Assembly (NCBI RefSeq): GCF_019649055.1 | Contig: NW_026570335.1 | Coordinates: 124,001-188,000 of the forward strand | DNA: 64,000 nt | Source: Paramacrobiotus metropolitanus | Lineage: Eukaryota > Tardigrada > Eutardigrada > Parachela > Macrobiotidae | Direction: 5' to 3' | Shown here: positions 63,154-64,000 of the stretch, piece after piece | How positions within the stretch are numbered: the first letter of the stretch is position 1 | Layout: every line of letters starts with the position of its first letter | Notes under the pieces: generated by a model | What the model saw: only the letters and a program-made list of their open reading frames with translations | What the model was told of the DNA's origin: nothing | Database searches by the model: none | Position numbers and translations under genes: made by a program

Positions 63154-64000
63154 AGTTCTTCATATTTTGAATCGACGGCAGTGGCAAAATGGTTTGTGCA
63201 AAGATTAGTTACGTTAATATAGATTTCAGCTTATGATAACAGACAGAACTGTTTGTAAGCTCGTCACGGTATGCACTGTGAGGTTGCTAATAGTGTGAAT
63301 CTTTTGTAGCTGCCTCGAGCAACGTGGAACTACACCAAACGGTCGTATGGATGATAACGGTGTAGCAAAAAATCGGAATACGTTCATACATGGAATTAGA
63401 AAAACGAATTGTTTTGCACGTCAACGGTAATTATCGTGAGATCGCAAACAGTTTGAACCGCTTTTAACTACCTAGAGCAACGTAGAATTGCACCGAACAA
63501 TCATACGGAAGAGGATGGTATAGCACAAAACCGGATTTTGTTCAAACATGTGATTGCGAAAAAGAATTGTTCAGTGGCGCCAACGGATGTATATCGCTTG
63601 CTTGCAAATGATGTGTCCTGTTCGGGGCCAGCCAGGCCAGCACGCAACAGCTCCATTTTTGATGATGGAATGTTCTGGTACTGACCAGCTAATATCCATG
63701 GAAATATATAACCGCTATTGTATGATATCATATTCAAGTCCGCTTATCTACGGTTGTAGATTGACTTGCTTTATTTTGTTACTTAAATTAAGCCAAATAA
63801 ATTTTCAGTCATTTCATTCGATTTAATTTTTCGGCCTTTTCACCAGATTTTTAAAGGCTATAGTCAGGTTTTTTTCAAAAAATGACTTTTTAAAAGTTGT
63901 TCAGATGACCACTATTTTACTGAGCGAGTAAAATCTCGAAAGATTGAACCGAGTTCTTTATATTTTTGAATCGACGGCAGTGGCAAAATTGTTTGTGCAA
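63154..64000 (+). repeat. Long type II unit (798 bp) and partial unit at window end
   Basis: A complete unit 63154-63951 with GATCGCAAAC in B, then 49 bases of the next unit. The satellite runs off the window edge, so its right limit is not seen. Confidence 0.94.

Noticed and set aside
4900-64000. Tandem rDNA, 5S, histone or snRNA gene cluster
   Set aside because: No recognisable rRNA, 5S internal control region, histone or snRNA sequence; the unit is full of stops in every frame over its length.

Overview
This is non-coding, repeat-dominated DNA from a eukaryotic genome, in four blocks. There is no bacterial gene organisation, and I see no rRNA, tRNA, CRISPR array or recognisable transposon. 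CpG is not depleted in the main satellite (about 35 CpG in one 800-bp unit by hand count, close to what base composition predicts). That argues against a heavily CpG-methylated vertebrate-type genome, but the species cannot be named from the sequence.

Layout: (1) 1-1815, an AT-rich minisatellite of roughly 24-25 bp units, part of which forms a large imperfect inverted duplication centred near 806. (2) 1835-2082, ten 26-bp units each carrying an inverted CCAAT box, followed by a GAACC-rich simple repeat to 2153. (3) 2154-4899, a small non-satellite island. It holds one plausible minus-strand gene (2294-2758, 154 aa, function unrecognised, with an AATAAA signal 86 bases past the stop) and a decayed tandem repeat of about 340-410 bp. 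Several of its copies carry a promoter-like series of short motifs. (4) 4900-64000, an unbroken satellite territory.

The satellite is the main content. From 4900 to 44806 there are 49 complete head-to-tail units of 799-803 bp plus one partial unit. A single N at 44807 marks an assembly join where the repeat phase jumps. To the right are diverged copies (type II) of the same unit, mixed with shortened 336-348-bp units and about 150-bp units. By eye the 800-bp unit is itself a pentamer of old, diverged monomers of about 150-180 bp (here named A to E). The short forms correspond to two monomers (E+A) and one monomer (E), with junctions close to or exactly in monomer phase. The short units form a second-level pattern, mostly four shorts plus one long (about 2.16 kb). 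This is the multi-level organisation known from alphoid-type satellites, so a centromeric or pericentromeric location is a reasonable but unproven inference.

Sequence variants show a left-to-right gradient: the leftmost units are nearly identical, later units pick up states shared with type II, and the rightmost copies hold at least one state that also occurs in sister monomers and so is probably ancestral. The array therefore looks oldest on the right and most recently amplified on the left. The many 60-106-aa open frames in the array are by-products of repetition and are not annotated as genes.
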